DNA of 64,000 nt from Symsagittifera roscoffensis (Eukaryota; Xenacoelomorpha; Acoela; Convolutidae), in the NCBI RefSeq assembly GCF_963678635.1, contig NC_087068.1, positions 43,299,649 through 43,363,648 on the forward strand, given 5' to 3'. Positions 25,701-37,700 of the stretch are shown here, one piece after another. The notes below the pieces were generated by a model. It was not told the DNA's origin, made no database searches, and was given only the letters and a program-made list of their open reading frames with translations. The position numbers were made by a program, and so were the translations under genes. The first letter of the stretch is position 1, and every line of letters starts with the position of its first letter.

Positions 25701-28700
25701 GACCCTTCCTTATCCCGCACGAGTTTGTACAACCCATAGAAATCCCAATTTTAGAATTCATCCACAACACTAAATTCAATCACAAATTATATAACTTAAT
25801 CCAAAACACACCTTATGAGTTTGCAGTTGGCACTGAAGAACTAACCACTATCAAGGCACTTCAATTGCTTTGGCCACTGCTTCAAACTAAAAATATCATC
25901 CGCATCTTAGCTAAACTACTAACAACTTCAGAACTAATTCACGACATCTTCCCCCACGGTTTTTTCCCCGACGACTAACAGGTAAGTATGAATTAAATGA
26001 ATATTACTAACTAATTAAAATATTAAAAAACTCACCATACTTTATTCATGTTTTCTTTAGATTTTTAGCCTTCATCCGACGATCACCTACAAAAACCACA
26101 AAAGACAAATAAAAATCGCAAATTTCATCAAACAGATTTCAAAAATTCTATTAATCTCTTACACTTATAAATTTATAAATTTAATACCAATGCAGTAAAT
26201 TCATTTCTAAAATTTTCCCCCACAAGCAGTAAATCTAATTATGATGAAAATTTGTATCTTAATATTCCCCCATGACTAGCAGTAAATTTCTAAATTCTAT
26301 GTAGTACATTAAATAAATGCAAATGCAGTACTAACCTTTTGATATTTTCATTCATTCGCACAGAAATTCTATCCACACTCGCACAGCTCGCCCACGAAGA
26401 ATTGTTTAAAATAATGAATTTCAGTTTCAAGTTTTCACACTCAACAACTCTAACATATAATAACATGTTTCGAACTTTCCTTTAACCCGGTTGGAAAGGA
26501 ATCATATACTAAACAAAACTAACCAACGCAGCTTACTAAATATCACAAATCATAGAATAACAGCATGACTTAGAAAAAGAAACCAACGGTACCCAAACCG
26601 GATTAACCCAGTTTAAAACTGGATAATTTATTCTTTTGAAGACTATTATAAAGTCTAAGAAAGAAATAATAAAACACAAAAAAGTCGAAAGACAAACCCA
26701 TACCACAAACAATTTGATTTTTGAAAAAAGGACACAACCAACAAAACATAAGTAAGACCACAACAAACTCAACATAAAACGTTGTCACATAACAGGACCC
26801 CTCACAAAAACCGCATGAAATCATACTCCCACTCCTGGCCTAACCCACCAGGAAGGACGTCCTGAGCATGCTCTATAGCCGGCCTAACCCACCGCGCTAC
26901 ATCCACGCTTTGTGACCACACCACTATTTTTAATAAGAGCTACTCAAGTGTGAGTAACTCTTCAAAATAACCGAACTAAAACAAAAAGCTTTTGTGAAAA
27001 CAACTAACTAAAATCATTATTAAAAAATATTAAACTAATAAAAGTTTTATAAAATGTAAAATCACATGATGCAATACATAGATCAGAATACAACACCAAG
27101 GACGAACATCAAAAGACAAGACGACCCCACTACACTCGAGAGAGAATGACCAACTACAATCGATATGCCGCTCACAATCACAACTCAAAGGATTTAGAGT
27201 ACGACTTGACCTCGCAGAAAAGGACTTCATTGAACTAGACCAATGACCACCTCGATGTTCAAGTATACGTACAGATCCGAGTAACCAGGCATCCCCTCCA
27301 CGCACAATCTCCACGCCATTCCCAAACTAGATCATACACAAAAGAAGTTCTCCACGCAGAACAGAAAAACCTGACATAGCAAACCATTCTGAAATCAGAT
27401 TTGAGTTTGTTGCAAAGACGTAGTCGTTGTCACTAGAAGACACAACGTCTTATGTCTCTAACTCCAGCTTCCTGGAACTTCCCTAACAAAAGAGGAAACG
27501 GAAGAAAATTATGATGTTCGCCAAAAACAAACGTCCATCATCCATCCTTCGAATTGCAGAAGAACTATTCTAAAAAACTCTGTAAAACCCGGATGGGTGG
27601 AACCTGATCTAAACTACATTTTATGATTGGATAAATTAAATGTTTTACCAATGTAAAGTATTTAATATTAACCAATCATGATCCATCTAACTAACAACCC
27701 ACTTATTTGTAAGTGCTGAAGTTACTTGTAATTTCAGCACCAGAGAGATTTGAATTTAACTTAGAAATTAGTTGGACTCTCCCGAGCACTTCAGCAGCCG
27801 CAATAAACCAGTATACCCTAGATCTATTGAGCCTAGCAGAGACTAGTTAAACAACCTGAGACTAGATAGTATAAGAGTAAGATTAGGATCGGTATTAGAC
27901 TAAGAAGTTGCACGAATCTATCCGGCCGAAAATAAGATAGCGTGACGAGCAGACGGTGTACCCTATCCGAAATTACTCTATGAGTTACACTTCGGTCCTA
28001 ACTCAAATGTATATTTATCGACTTGAAGCTATTTTTAATGATTACTCTTTTGTCCTACACTTGACCCATTTTTGAAAAATGAAACTGAGAAAAATTCAAC
28101 CTTCATTATTAAACTCAATTCATTGAGCTTATTCTTTTGCATTCGAGGTGTTACTATCAGTCATGCCTAACTTAAATCAAAACAAACACATAAATAAGTG
28201 TCTTCACTTGGAACTTAATAATTAAAGTCCCGCAGATAACGAAAGTAAGCCGAATGGTCACTTACTTTAACCACTTAGCCATAGACTCTTGATGTATCCT
28301 ATATTCAAGAATACCTTACTTCCTTAACTCTTAATATCAGGCAGTGATAAGAGCGCTTCAACAATAGCTCAAGCTCTTTAGCTTAGGCAATTTCAAATAG
28401 ACGCTAAATTGTTTTGAAACAAATAACCCAAAAACTAAACACATAAATTTGCGACTTGCTGCGGAAAAACTTCATAAACTGCCATCATATATGCAGTTTT
28501 ATTTTGAAAAAGAGAAGGAATCAGAGCAACTCAAACGTGATTTCAGTACAAACTATATTACCGAGCCGGCGAAAAGTAAACATAGCCAACAGACATTGGG
28601 GGAAAAGTTCATAAACGCAGGTAAACTACTGACTTGGTTTTTTGAAAAAATCTCAACCTTCCCTTTTCCGAGAAAAAATTAGAAGGTCTTAAAACTCTTT

Positions 28701-31700
28701 GAATTTCTATAAAATTTATGATTGACACTAGTTTGAATATAGCCAATCGAAGATTGGAAAAGAGTAACGAACGCAAGTAAACATAAAAAACACTTGAAAG
28801 AATCTCAACTTTCAAATTTCAAAGATAAAATAGATGCCCTTTAAGCTATTTGAATTTTTAGAACAATTTATGGTTGGCGCTTTTTTGATAATAAGAACCC
28901 AACTAGAGAAAATTGGATCAAAAGGTAAAGTTTTTATTCCGCTGGAAATCTAAAAATTAAATTACTTTCGAAACTAGAAATAGTTCACGTTTTTTTTGCG
29001 CCATTTCCATGCTGGTATTTGGCGAGAGCTATTTACGTCACTTTCAGCAGATGAATTTCATTTTAACTCAAAAAGTGCATATATACCTAAGGGCATTCAT
29101 AAAAGCATCAATATGTATGAATGGACATCTGTAGTTATTAGAGACTTTTCCTGAAAAAAAAACAAAAAAAATCAGCAAGAACTATATGACATTCTTTAAT
29201 ACGTTCATTACTCTAAATAACATTACCTCCATCTGAGAAATCTAGATCAATCGATAAAAATTTCATTTTAAGGGAAATCTGATAATTGATTCAATTTTCA
29301 AAACTAGAAGTCGATCACGTTTTTTGTGACCTTTACACTTTCTCTATTCGTAAGTGGAGTTTGCCTTCCTTTTAACAAACTTAAAAAGAAATGAAAAGTC
29401 AAACCGGAAAAAATCATATTGAGCCTGAACAAAATTTAAGACTTTTCCTTTAAAGAAAAACAAAAAATCATCACGACTTATATTAGAGTTTTCACTTCGT
29501 TCATCTACTCTTGAAGACCGAACAAAAATCAATTCATAGAAACTACGGAAGTAAAATAAATGATAAATCTCTAAGTTCATCAACACTTAAAAACTATCAT
29601 CAACAATTTTTAAAACATTATAAGGCCATCAAGTCCCGGAAAGGTTTCCTTTGAAAAAAATAGTACCCCAGAAACATCCTATCCGAAAATCAACTTACAG
29701 GCATTGGACGACGAGAGGTTTAGCACAGTCACACGTATTATGCGCGTCAGTGCCATCCCCATTTGGCCCTGCACTGTTTGTACTGCTTCGATTGAAAGCC
29801 GAGTCCCGCATGCCTCGTTTGAGCGTGCAGTTACACACCCCTTTGTGATTGAACTTCGGGATGCTGGTATCGGGGACATCCCCCACGAGGTTATTTCTCA
29901 CCAGTGACACGAAATGTGCGAAGTGGGCGGGGCTGGAGGGGGGACCAGTGGCTCCCTCTAGTAGCAGGTACTGCACGTGGGTTATATGCCACTCCTCGCC
30001 CCGCGCCAAGTTCTCGTCGTCCTGAGAATAAACGAAATTAACATTATTTATACCAACTTAGAAACATCTCCTTACCTCATTAAAACAAGCTGTAAAAAGC
30101 ATTCAGGTAGCTCATTAACAAATGCAAGCGTCAAAAAGAACGGTCAGGTTTTAGCATTGTTGTTTAAATCCTGTTAACTCAATACAAAACGATAGCTTAT
30201 GTTCTTTATGCTATCGAGCCAGTAGAGTTTAACTTGGACTGATTTATACCCCTTCATTTCTAATCCGCAAACGTCTGCGTTACAGCTAAACAAAATTGAT
30301 TCGTAGCCCAAAAAATATTACGTAATAATTAAATGAAATTTTTGTTATGAAAAACGTTTAAATTTCTGGGCATGAATTTTACGACGGCAGTTTTTTTAAA
30401 TTCAAGATAATGCTCATAGAATAGACGAGACAACAAGTCTCTATTAAACGGTTTGAACAGAATATCTCCAACCCAATTCTCTTCTTGAATCTCTATTTGC
30501 ACATCATATTTGAGATCTGATCATTCCAAAGGTTAGAACCCTTTCATATAATTCAAATATAGAATTGAGATAGGGACATACTGTCTTTGCATAACAGTAT
30601 GCAAACATGCAGTTCAGCTCTAATACAGATCTTAGAATGAACTTTGGTTAACCTTGATTTCGTTAAATGTAAACAAGAAAAAACTATATTTGTTCTACCT
30701 TACATAAAGTGACTTCAAAGGCTAGATGGCACTTCAGCATTTTATTAACTAAAACGACTCCTTTCTAGTTGAAATATAGTTGATTCTAACTATAATAAAG
30801 AGAAGCGGCGCTTCGCAAACAAACGCAAAAAAAGCTCTAAAATAAAAAAAACTACAACAGCTGAAAAATCAAAGCCCTGAAAAGGACAATCAAAAAAGTT
30901 GCCACGATTACAACAAAAACTTAGCATTTCACTTTAGTCTGATGAGAAAAAATACCGGTTTGATGAGAAAAAGCCGGTATATTTGTAGTCAATACTCCAA
31001 TCCTTCAAATATCGGCCAGCCAAACTTTTCACATGCCGTTTAAAAATGTCTGAACGAGGTGCAGATGAAAACAAGTTATGATAATCCATGAGTTTTTTTT
31101 TAATGTATCCATGTTTTGATTCTGATCCTGTTTCGGCAATTATTGCTCGACCACTCTCGAAGAGTGAAAGTGTTTTTTTTCCAGCCAAAGAATAATTTTT
31201 TTTCCAGCCAATATTAAATACCTTACAAAAAAACTCGTAAGGTGCAACGTAAAGCATCAATTTAAAACACAATTGATCAAGATTTAATTCTCCCAACTTT
31301 AATTCTACTAAAAGTTCAAAGCTTTACTTTTAACTTTCTAAAAATCATAATCACGATATTTTACTATCGAGCCACGTATAAAAAATTACATACTTTCAGG
31401 AAAAAACAGCAAACAGACAGTTGGAAAAGATTCAATGAACGCAAAGAAGTAGAAAAAAAAACATTAGCTGTTTTTTGAAAAAAATTTAAACAAAAATTTA
31501 TATGACTTTTTACCAAGACAATAGAAAATGAACCCACATTGAGAAAACAGGATCAATAAATAAAACTTTTATTCCTCTGGGAAATCTATAAATTAAATTC
31601 CACTTTCGAAACTAGAAATCGTTCACTTTTTTTGCGCCATTTCAGCTTTCACACAGAGCCGCACAACAAGCTGAGCTTCGCACCACTTGCAAAACAAAAC

Positions 31701-34700
31701 AAGAAAGCTGTTAAGTCGGAAAAAAATAGAAAATTTCGAAAAAACTAGATCTATCAAAATGAAAAGGCTAACTTTGAAGAAAAAAACGCCAAAACAATAG
31801 AATGTAAAATTACCATCGGAGGAAGATTTACACAGAGGCAAAACACGACAAATAGCAGCTCTATAAAGTGGAAATAATAATAATAAAAAAATAATAGAAA
31901 TAATCCTCGAATTAGCAAAAACTTGTGAACTGAGATTCGAACCTGCGACCTAGAAATTGAAAACCTCGCACACTAACCACTAAGCCACGGAAGCATAATA
32001 GGTACCATTAACCACTCAGTCACAAATAAAGCAGGGAACAGATGCTATGCAATTTGCAATGCTACGGTGAAATTTCCAAATAAGTGAACCTGCGACCTAG
32101 AAATTAAGAATCTCACACACTAACCACTAAGCCACGGAAGCATAATAGGTACCATTAGCCACTCAGTCACAAATAAAGCAGGGAACAGTTGCTATGCAAT
32201 TTCAATGCTGCGGTGAAATTTCCAAATAAGTGAACAATTTTATTTGCGAGTTAATAAAAGGAAAAGAAAAAAATTGAAACCGAAAATAAATGTTATAAAA
32301 AACCATAATTTCTATTAAGATGCTTAGCAAGTTGTACGATCTAGAAGGGAGCATAAAAATGACGTTTCCATGAGACGACTAAAAATAGGACAGTAGTCGA
32401 TAAAAGATAAGCCGAAAGTATTTGGGCAGAAAGGAGTTTTTAAGCGTTCAATAAAACAACAAAAAATTAAAACATAGAAGTCATGTCAGTAAAATTACAA
32501 ACAGCAAAAAACAATCAAAACACTAAAAGCAACTACAAGGTAACTTGCGTACAGTAAAAAAAAGAACAATTCTAAGATGTGGCAACTAAGCCGACAAAAT
32601 ATAATCCGACAAATAACAAGCCGACAGTTTTCTTTAGATGGACTATTCACTGTTCGAAAACATGTCCTATCACATTCGAGCCCAGGTCCTTTGCCCTTCC
32701 AGGCTTTTTCGATACCTCCAGACCAAAAGTGCCGCATATGCAAAAAAAATTTCGCATTTCTGATTTTGACGATTCTGTGAACAAAATTATTTAAGGACAT
32801 TTATATAAGCATTCATAAGTCCGAATACCCTTCTTTTATTATTTAGAGCGTTTTGAATTTCAAGAAAAAACGTAAAAACTTATCACGACCTACATGAGAG
32901 TCTGAACTACGTTCACGACTCTTAAAAACTTTTACAAACACGACTTGAGAGGCTATTAAGCAAAGTTTCCCTTCAGTGGCACCTGGTTTTTATTAACTAT
33001 AATATCGGTACCGTTCTTTATTGCATTTTTCACCCAGAAAATAAAAGAAAATTACGTTCGTAACCTTGACACTTTTGCTGTTTCAATAGTTCAGTTTGCC
33101 TTGCAAGAACTCGACAAAAAGCAGTTCTATAAAGTGCAATAAGAAAAAGAAGAAATAAGCCTCGAATTAGTTTGAAATTTGGCCAAGTCTTGAATCCGAT
33201 CAGCGACCTAAAAATTATGAGTCTCACTTACTTAATCAATAACAAAGCCACAAATAAAGCAGAGAACAGATGCTATGAAATTTCCAATGCTACAGATCGT
33301 GATTATAGCAAAAAGGCTACCAAATAAGTGAACCCTTTTAATGAAGGTTCATACTGAAACACTACGACCTCAAGCACTCAAACAAACTGAACTAAAAAGA
33401 GATCAAAAGTTAAACCGCGAAAAAAGAAATTCGAGCCTGAACAAATTTTAAGACTTTTTCCAAAAAAAATAAAAAAAATCATGACGAACTTTTCAGAGAA
33501 AAACACTTCGTTCTTTTGCACTTTAAGAAAACCAAAAATTCGATAAAAATTGCGAAGCTGAATTTTTATTTTCTTCATCTCTGAAAAAAAAATTTTGGTT
33601 TTTATTTTCTGTCCTTAAATCAAATTGGTCAGAGCATTCTGTGCTATCTGCACAGCAACCGGCTATCCTTGTTTCTGTTGGCTTCAACTAACAAGAGGAA
33701 TATAATTCATACACTTACATCTGAAACAGTGAGCACAAGCTGTCTGACTATTGCCGAGTACGGGCCGGATGACCTGGATGAACATTTTCCGTCCGATTTG
33801 CATTCGCTTTCGAGGCCATTCGACGAACTGTTCATATAAATATTACTTTCATCATCTTCGCCTTCAGTTGAGAAATCATCTCCGTGCTCATTAGGCATAA
33901 AACCTTTCTTGCTCAGAAGAGTGACATTAATTCTTCCGAATTTGAGAGATTGACCTTGAACCTCGGGCCAGTATGGCTTTTCTTTCTTCTGGCCATCTGT
34001 TGGTAAGTCTCCAATATACACAATATAGGATACTTTATGCTGTAAGACCATCCACCAAAATGTTTTGTGTTTCACTTCATAAGGGAGGTCTGTCACTATG
34101 AACTTCTTCAACTCGTCGTTGTATCCACAGATCCAAGATGCATTCAGGTATGAACTGTACACTTCGTGTATGATGTCGGCGGGGAATCGGACGAAGTTGT
34201 ATTTATAGGGTACTTTCTGGAAGTCGCGTGGAAATGTCTCTTCTCGCCCGTTGTAATCCCCTTTCTCCTTCTCAAGGTGGTGTTCTCTGTACTTCTCCAC
34301 AAACTCAACATTCTGTAAACATATCCAAAACTAGTATTAAATGCAAAGTAATAATTAAACAGCAGAACACAGTTTGATAGTATATTTAGAAAAAATTGGT
34401 TCCTAAGCCTTTCTAATAGTCGATTCAATTGAGTTATCTCCAGCGGATTATACTTCCAGAACATAATTAACAGACAGTTGGAAACGAATTAATGCAAAAA
34501 AGATACTGACTTAATTTTTTGAAAAAAATCTCAGCTTTCGAATTTCAACGAAAAATCGATGGCCTTAAATCTCTTTGAATTTCTAAAACAATTTATTATT
34601 GACATTTTTTGATATTTCACTGATAAATCTGATCATTAAAACCAATTTTTGCAAATATGTCCATCGACTCTAAATAATTTCAAAACATGGTTTTTTTTAA

Positions 34701-37700
34701 GTCGAACAAATTTATTGTTTTCTGAGCTCTCCCAAACCACTATATAACGACCCTAATTTGACCAAATTTTCTGATCCGCAGGCAAATTTTTGAAAAAAAA
34801 AGCGTTTTTAGGCACTTTTTGGAAAATTTCGACCAAAAAATCGCTTTTTTTCGGCGCGCGCTCCCCCCTCAAAATTAGTATAGACTGTCGAATCCCTGAT
34901 GGGGCGAGGCGTCCCCCCCCCCCCCCCACCCCAAACCGCTACTGGGTAGAATATATACTTTTCCATTGAACATCAGACACCTAGTAGGGTAGCAATTCGT
35001 ACCTGCAGCTGTCTTAGGACAGTGGTTTTGATGGATTGGGAGAATTGATTGTTCTGCAGAGTTTTAAGTTGCATCCTACACGGAGCGAACAGAATGTGTT
35101 CCAGTAAAGCTTGGTGGATGAACCGGTACTGACACTGAAACAAAACACAAACAAATATTGCAGAGTTTTTCTACTTTATCTGTGATCTTGATTTTTGTTA
35201 ACCGTATGGAACCACTGAATACTTTGGCAATTGCAACTGTCATAAAAAGACAAAACTGCATTTCACAAACACAAGCAAAAAATAAAAACGGAACAAAATA
35301 CAAAACTGTCTTTGGGAGATGAGCTTACGAAAAAACGCAAATACCTCTGCAAATCGGATATAGTTAGATCAGGCTGTTTAATTAACGCATAAACTATGCA
35401 CTTAAACGTGCGACTTTGGTTGCATAGAAGTGCACTGATCTTCTAATACTAGAGTGCTTGCGTAAAAACTGAATGAAAACAGCGGGAGCGGGGTACTTAC
35501 AACTTTCTGGACGAATTTCTTCCTCTGGGCCCTGAGTTGCCAGACGAACCTGTGCACATCCACCTTGTGGTCTCTCTCCAGCATCTCTCGCAGGTAGTGG
35601 GCCGCAATGAACGTGCCAGTCCTGCCAATTCCAGCTCTAAACATATCACACGACACATTACAAAACACTAAATAGCATACATATGGATTTTTGATGCTTG
35701 TATTTGAAAAAAAAAATTGTGTTAAGTTCAAAAAATCAAGAATAATTTAGTTATTTCGTTATTTCTGGTTATATCTGGTTATAGAATACTTTGGTTATTT
35801 CACGCCTCAAGTTCATTTCACGTCTCAACTACTAATCTTCAGTTCTTTCACTTTCGCTTCCCTCTAAATACGCCCATAATAACTTGAGCAAGCTTTGCTT
35901 ATAATGGGATGCTAAATATATGCTTACCGACAGTGGACCAACACAGGAGCGTGAACACTCTCGTGGTATGCCATGGCGGTGTCCATGAAAGACCAGAAGC
36001 TGCTTGTATCTGTCGGGATCCCGTAGTCGTTCCACATTGTGAAGTGGAAATGGTGCACTATCTTCGTCTCCCCCGGTTCGCTCATGTTCTGATCTTGACC
36101 AGCGCCACTGCTCGTGGAGCTCGAATCAGATTGGCTATTGTTTGAGTTGCGACTACGCTTAATTTCATCTTCTTCATTACCTGTGTTGTTCTCGGACTGC
36201 GACGAAGACTCGTAGTTGTTGTTCACAGGTGTCTGAAAGTCACATGTAGATTATGAAACCTAGCATTTTAGCTAAACAACATTCATTGTCCATCACATTC
36301 AAAATTTGCAAATGACTCAATTTTTTGGAACTATTTAAAAAAAGAATTCATTTCGCCAACTTTGTCATAAAAAACAATGATGCGTCAGCTTTATTTCAAC
36401 AAACTATCAGACATATTTTCAACTTTGATCATAATCTTCAGAAACCAACTAACTTGTATATTAACATTATTCACAAAACACAAAAGCGAAGCAACCCTTT
36501 ACAAATAGCTGTTCCGAAAAAATGACAGGCAGCTTAAATTGAAAAAAAAACATGAATTTGTTTAAAAAAACTTAAACCGCTTGAAACTTTGCTTTCGAAA
36601 AACTAACTAATTTTAAACGCTGAAGGCATCAAATTTGGCTTCAAAGAGAAATGATACATCAAAAAACACAAGTTGGTAAAGCGTCGAGATTCGATATTTG
36701 GCTGGAAAATATTTAATGGAAATTTTTTGGAAAATAAACTTTGTAAGAACTTCATTTTCGATTTCCTTTCAGACGCGCAGTTGACAGCGTTTTAAACAAA
36801 ATTCATCAAAAAAAAACAACGGATATGTTGAAACTTCGAAGATCTTAATTTTAAAAGAGTGAAAGCGAACGAGAACATAGCCAACAGAAGAAGCTATGAA
36901 ACGAGAAGACTGGAAAAACCACAATTTTTGAGAGAAAAAAAAGTTTTTCAAGAAAAAATTATCACTTTGAAGCTCTGAGAATTTCAAGAAAAATTTGCAA
37001 TTGACCCTTTTTTTATGAAAAACAACTCAAATTGAGAAACTTGAACTAGAACAAAAACAGCCAACAGAAAGTTGGAAAAGAGTCAATGAACGCAAGAAAC
37101 ACGAAAAAAATACTGACCTTTTTTTTGAAAAAATATCAACTTTCAAAAAAATCTTAAATAGATGGCCTTGAAGCTCTTTGAAGAATCGATAATGGAGTTT
37201 CCCTTCCTTTTGACAAAGAAATTATTTGAACTTGAACAAAGCCGAACCGCAAAAAAGAGTACATTTGAACCTGAACAAAGCTGAAACCCTTTTCCTGAAT
37301 TAAAACAAACAATCATCAAGACCTATATAAGAGTCCGAACTAGGTTCATCGACTCTTAAACATAGCCAACAGATAAATAGAACAGATTCAATGAACGCAG
37401 GGAAATTTTTTAAAAAAACAGTTTTTTTTTGAAAATGCAGCCAGCTGACAGTTGGAAAAGAGTTACCGGCACAATGAGAAAACTGAATAATTAGAATCTG
37501 ATAATTTCAAGATTGGTTAGTTTTTTAAACTAAAATTTAAAAAAATGAAAAAAATCTGAAAAAAAGGCCATATCTCGAAAAGCGAAAAGATTTGAGCAGT
37601 CATACTTGAAAGCAAGACTTGCAACCCCTGAGTGTACCTTGACAGCACATCACTACAGGGTTAATAATTTCAAGATTTGTTAGTTTTTTAAAAATTTAAA

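Larger units (their letters stand above)
9085..28005 (+). mobile_element. Complete Ty3/gypsy-type retrovirus-like element, 18,921 bp
   Basis: Two 408-bp TG...CA LTRs that appear identical, a 4-bp AATG duplication on both sides and a tRNA primer site define an intact recent insertion. Internal order: leader, basic ORF, gag-PR-RT-RNase H, integrase, two hydrophobic mini-ORFs, an ATG-less ORF, an envelope-like glycoprotein, a 601-aa unknown ORF, a short intron and a 3' region. RT before RNase H before integrase, a D-35-E integrase and a C-terminal R-K-G-P-Y motif place it with Ty3/gypsy (Metaviridae). Most such elements are 5-12 kb, so this one is unusually long. The plus strand is A- and C-rich and G/T-poor throughout the coding part. 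It lies antisense in intron 14 of the RPTP gene. Env-bearing 'Tor' elements of Oikopleura are the closest type I can recall. Confidence 0.95.
30022..33718. other. RPTP intron 13
   Basis: 3.7 kb without a supported exon. Holds a family A fragment (about 31400-31640), SINE-like units (31870-32240, 33115-33335), a family A 3' end (about 32830-32935) and another fragment (about 33375-33500). Confidence 0.5.

Noticed and set aside
27488-27508. Purine-rich run as the main polypurine tract
   Set aside because: It ends about 90 bp before the 3' LTR, whereas the plus-strand primer should abut it; kept only as a possible secondary primer.
30934-31296. 120-codon minus-strand frame within intron 13
   Set aside because: No flanking splice sites in phase with exons 13 and 14 and no domain; it contains a short internal repeat. 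Possibly an old transposon scrap.
31930-32000. True tRNA gene
   Set aside because: A and B boxes are present, but the acceptor and anticodon stems do not pair and the unit is repeated with a shared tail; better explained as a SINE.
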